64,000 nucleotides of DNA, taken from contig CAVZJM010000016.1 of NCBI GenBank assembly GCA_963775625.1, positions 248,001 to 312,000 on the forward strand, in the 5' to 3' direction. Position 1 is the stretch's first letter. Each line of letters starts with the position of its first letter. Of the stretch, positions 61,625 to 64,000 are shown piece by piece. Both the position numbers and the translations under genes were made by a program. Source of the stretch: JAIBJN01 sp963775625 (GTDB lineage Bacteria > Actinomycetota > Thermoleophilia > Gaiellales > Gaiellaceae). The notes beneath the pieces were generated by a model. It had not been told where the DNA came from, made no database searches, and worked only from the letters and a program-made list of their open reading frames with translations.

Positions 61625-62437
61625 CTACGGGAGAGCGCGCGCGACGTCGCCCAGGCGCTCGAAACGGGCGCCCGCCTCGCGGCAGTGCTCGACGAAGCTC
61701 CCCAGCATCGCCACCCGGTGCCCCCGCCCGATCACCTGCGGGTGCATGGTCAGCGTCAGGATCCCGCCGTCGACGTTCGCGTCCATCCAGTCGAGCTCGG
61801 CCTGCCAGATCTCCAGCACCTGGCTCGGCGCCGCGCCTCCCTTTCGGTACGGGTCGAAGTTGAACTGGAAGTGCACCCAGTCGTCGAGCTCGAAGCAGAG
61901 CGGCAGCTCCCACAGGGTCGACTCGCGGCCGCGCTCGAGAGGAACGCCGCGCGCCACCTTGTCCCCGATCCGTGGGTGGAAGGGCCGGTAGTCGTCGGTC
62001 ATGAGGCTCGAGTCGTAGAGGAACCCGAGCTCCTCGACGAGCGCGAGCGTGGACTCGGAGAGGTCGGCGGAGGGAGCGCGGAAGCCGAGCGGCGTCACGC
62101 CGATCCGCTCGAGCACCGACCAGGCCCGCTCCATGTCGGCGCGCTCCTCGTCCGGGGTCTGCAGGCTGGGGTCGACGTGTGCGTACGAGTGGTGCGCGAC
62201 CTCGTGGCCGGCTTCGAGGATCGAGGCGGTCTCCGCCGGGAACGACTCGACGGTGTGGCCGGGGACGAAGAACGTCGCGCGGAGTTCGCGCTCCTCGAGG
62301 AAGCGAAGAAGCCGCGGGACGCCGACGCGGGCTCCGTACTCACCGCGGTTGAGCATCGCGGGCGTGACCCGGTCGTAGGCGAGCCAGACGGAGAGCGCGT
62401 CGAAGTCGAAGCTCAGGCAGACGGTGCTGCGCGGCAT
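61625..62437 (-). CDS. Polysaccharide deacetylase (NodB-type)
   Basis: 270 residues. STVCLSFDFDALSVWLA (metal/base Asp pair), ATFFVPGHTVESFPAETASI, HEVAHHSYAHVDPSLQTPDE (HxxxH zinc site), PLGFRAPSADLSESTLALVE and GGILTLTMHPQVIGRGH (catalytic His). It has no signal peptide, so it may act on a cytoplasmic or small substrate (the PuuE/allantoinase-like subgroup) rather than peptidoglycan. It lies 17 bases before the cyclase gene on the same strand. Confidence 0.88.
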   Translation of the reverse strand: MPRSTVCLSFDFDALSVWLAYDRVTPAMLNRGEYGARVGVPRLLRFLEERELRATFFVPGHTVESFPAETASILEAGHEVAHHSYAHVDPSLQTPDEERADMERAWSVLERIGVTPLGFRAPSADLSESTLALVEELGFLYDSSLMTDDYRPFHPRIGDKVARGVPLERGRESTLWELPLCFELDDWVHFQFNFDPYRKGGAAPSQVLEIWQAELDWMDANVDGGILTLTMHPQVIGRGHRVAMLGSFVEHCREAGARFERLGDVARALP

Positions 62438-62460
62438 GTGGGGGAGCCTACAATCGGAGC

Positions 62461-62748
62461 ATGGAAGATCCGGGGCCGCTCACGATCACGCTGGAGCCGC
62501 TCGACGACCACCTGATCGTCGAGCCGGTCGACGAGGACGTGGAGACCCGCACGGGGCTGATCATCCCGCAGAGTGCCGAGGCCGGCTGCCGCACGGGGAT
62601 CGTCACCGGCGTCGGCGCCGACGCCCAGGGCATCGATCCCGGGGACAAGGTGCTGTTCCCGAAGGACGCGGGCTACGACGTCCGGTTGGGGGGAGTCGCC
62701 TGCAAGGTGCTGAGCCGCCGCGAGCTCATCGCCCGCGTCCACGACTGA
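62461..62748 (+). CDS. groES: GroES-like co-chaperonin
   Basis: 95 residues: ITLEPLDDHLIVEPVDEDVE, TRTGLIIPQSAEAGCRTGIV (mobile loop), PGDKVLFPKDAGYDVRLGGV and KVLSRRELIARV. It matches the Cpn10 barrel. No groEL follows. The chromosome probably has another groES-groEL operon; this single gene may be a paralogue. Confidence 0.88.
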   Translation: MEDPGPLTITLEPLDDHLIVEPVDEDVETRTGLIIPQSAEAGCRTGIVTGVGADAQGIDPGDKVLFPKDAGYDVRLGGVACKVLSRRELIARVHD

Positions 62749-62751
62749 GAC

Positions 62752-64000
62752 TCACGCCTCGCCGTGGCGGAGCCGGCCCGGCCAGGCTCCCGCCTCGCCG
62801 AAGAGCGCGATCAGCGCGGGGATGAGCACCGGCCGGACGACGAAGGTCTCCAGGAGAACACCGACGGCCATCACGAAAGCGAACTCGCGGAACCCGTCGA
62901 TCGGGACGAGCGCGAGCATCGCGAACGAGGCTGCCAGCGCGATTCCGGCGACGCTGATCGCGCGCGAGGCTCGAGGAGCCGCCACGGCGATCGCCTCTCG
63001 CAACGGGCGGCGTTCGGCCTCCTGCCAAATGCGTCCGGCGACGAACACGTTGTAGTCGGAGCCGAGCGACACAAGGAGCACGCCCGCTGCAAACGGGACG
63101 TAGTAGGTGAGGTCGTTGTGGCCGAGCAGCCCTTGGAAGACGTACGTGGTCAGACCGAGCGTCGCGGCGACCGAGAGGACGCTGGCAGCCAGGAGGTAGA
63201 GCGGCGCCACCAGGGCGCGCAGGAAGAGCGCCAGCAGGACGAAGTTGACGGCGAGCACCACTGCGCCGACGAGCGCCGAGCTGTCGACGATCGCCTCGAC
63301 CGTGTCCGAGGCGACCGCCGTCTGACCGGTGAGCGCCGCCTGCGCCTGCGGGAGGCCGGCCGCTTGCAGAGCCTCGGGAAGCCGCACCTCGAGCGTGCGC
63401 GCCGCCTCAATCGCGTTGGAGTCGAGCGGCGGCTCGTCGAAGATGACCGCGAGCCGCGCGGCGTTGCCGTCTTCCGAGACGAGCACGTCACCCGGCGCTT
63501 CCTCCGGTACCACGCGCGGTCCCAGGATGCCCGCGACGTCCGGCGCCCGGTCGAGCTCCTCCTCGAGACGCGCGAGCTCGCCCGCGCGTTCTCCGACGCC
63601 GTCGCCCTCGACGAGGACGATCGTCGGCGCCAAGATGCCGGCCGCGAAGCCTTGGTCGGCCGCACCGGCCGCCTCCTGCACCTCCGAGCCCGGGGGCAGG
63701 CCGTTGCCGAGCCGGAGGGCCAGCTCGGTGTGCCGGAGCCCCGACGCGGCCGCGAGCAATCCGGCCACCGTGACCAGCGCGACCAGGCCGGCCACCGGTC
63801 GCGACGTGAGGAACCCGGCGATCGCCGAGCGGGCGGGCTCAGGGCGCTCGTCGGCGTCGTCCGGCTCCTGCCGGGGCTTCAGCGTCGGCCAGAAGACCAG
63901 CCGGCCGAAGAGGGCAAGGGCGGCCGGCACGAACGTCAGCGAGACGGCGAGCGAGACCGCCGCCGTGAGCGCGAGTGCCGGGCCGAACGCCCGGAAGAAC
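62752..64000 (-). CDS. MMPL/RND-family transporter, partial (continues beyond window)
   Basis: The C-terminal 400-plus residues of an MMPL-family exporter. The frame is open to the right edge (FFRAFGPALALTAAVSLAVS LTFVPAALALFG). It has a helix at LVALVTVAGLLAAASGL, an extracellular domain (PPGSEVQEAAGAADQGFAAG ILAPTIVLVEGDG), then VLAVNFVLLALFLRALVAPL, YYVPFAAGVLLVSLGSDYNV (the conserved GxDYxx proton-path motif) and a final helix block ending VRPVLIPALIALFGEAGAWP. It likely exports a lipid or drug by proton motive force. A convergent neighbour is the GroES gene. Confidence 0.9.
   Translation of the reverse strand, partial: FFRAFGPALALTAAVSLAVSLTFVPAALALFGRLVFWPTLKPRQEPDDADERPEPARSAIAGFLTSRPVAGLVALVTVAGLLAAASGLRHTELALRLGNGLPPGSEVQEAAGAADQGFAAGILAPTIVLVEGDGVGERAGELARLEEELDRAPDVAGILGPRVVPEEAPGDVLVSEDGNAARLAVIFDEPPLDSNAIEAARTLEVRLPEALQAAGLPQAQAALTGQTAVASDTVEAIVDSSALVGAVVLAVNFVLLALFLRALVAPLYLLAASVLSVAATLGLTTYVFQGLLGHNDLTYYVPFAAGVLLVSLGSDYNVFVAGRIWQEAERRPLREAIAVAAPRASRAISVAGIALAASFAMLALVPIDGFREFAFVMAVGVLLETFVVRPVLIPALIALFGEAGAWPGRLRHGEA

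Overview
The window looks like a high-GC actinobacterial chromosome, most likely class Thermoleophilia (Gaiellales/Solirubrobacterales relatives) and probably metagenome-derived. This rests on overall gene content and GC-rich codon use (cyclase fusions, NrtR/nicotinamidase pair, DUF1800/DUF1501 pair, small conserved actinobacterial proteins); no rRNA or marker tree is available here, so the assignment is inference.

Region 1 (1 to about 21.4 kb) is an integrated, defense-rich genomic island whose left end lies outside the window. It opens with a mobility/replication module (helix-turn-helix protein, DUF3631 ATPase, excisionase, tyrosine integrase). Next come a type II restriction-modification set (m5C methyltransferase, NgoMIV-like endonuclease, Vsr nuclease), a paraMORC-type GHKL ATPase with two unknown partners, a PD-(D/E)XK protein, a uracil-DNA-glycosylase-like protein, an AspBHI-like modification-dependent endonuclease, a second GHKL ATPase carrying a C-terminal nuclease-like domain, a MazG-like pyrophosphohydrolase and a further nuclease with a possible EVE-like reader domain. 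A lipoprotein and small proteins follow, then a truncated SDR gene and tRNA-Ala(CGC). Nearly every island gene contains one or more single-base frameshifts. Protein similarity carries on across them in another frame, and one tandem repeat shows a 6-C versus 5-C run difference, so many are probably consensus errors rather than true decay.

Region 2 (21.5 to 48.9 kb) is mostly intact chromosome: purine nucleoside phosphorylase; a LysR, persulfide-dioxygenase and MFS-rhodanese sulfur cluster; VOC and GlpQ enzymes; a TPR-cyclase; a large RnfD-like/FG-GAP/ASPIC fusion; dodecin; a class V aminotransferase; an amine oxidase; a zinc peptidase; cell-wall enzymes (GH25, L,D-transpeptidase, lysozyme-like); a DUF255 thioredoxin protein; the NrtR/nicotinamidase pair; and a GGDEF protein. 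Two copies of a 166-bp element with terminal inverted repeats lie at 26.1 and 41.6 kb.

Region 3 (48.9 to 50.1 kb) is a 1.2-kb remnant integrative element in tRNA-Ala(UGC). It is bounded by an exact 44-bp duplication of the tRNA 3' end and carries a methyltransferase and the C-terminal stub of a tyrosine integrase.

Region 4 (50.2 to 64 kb) is core chromosome: an Fn3 lipoprotein, ACC deaminase, pgi, a frameshifted gnd, proA-proB, a DUF1800/DUF1501/cupredoxin operon, an alpha/beta-hydrolase-cyclase fusion, a polysaccharide deacetylase, a GroES homologue and an MMPL transporter that runs off the right edge.
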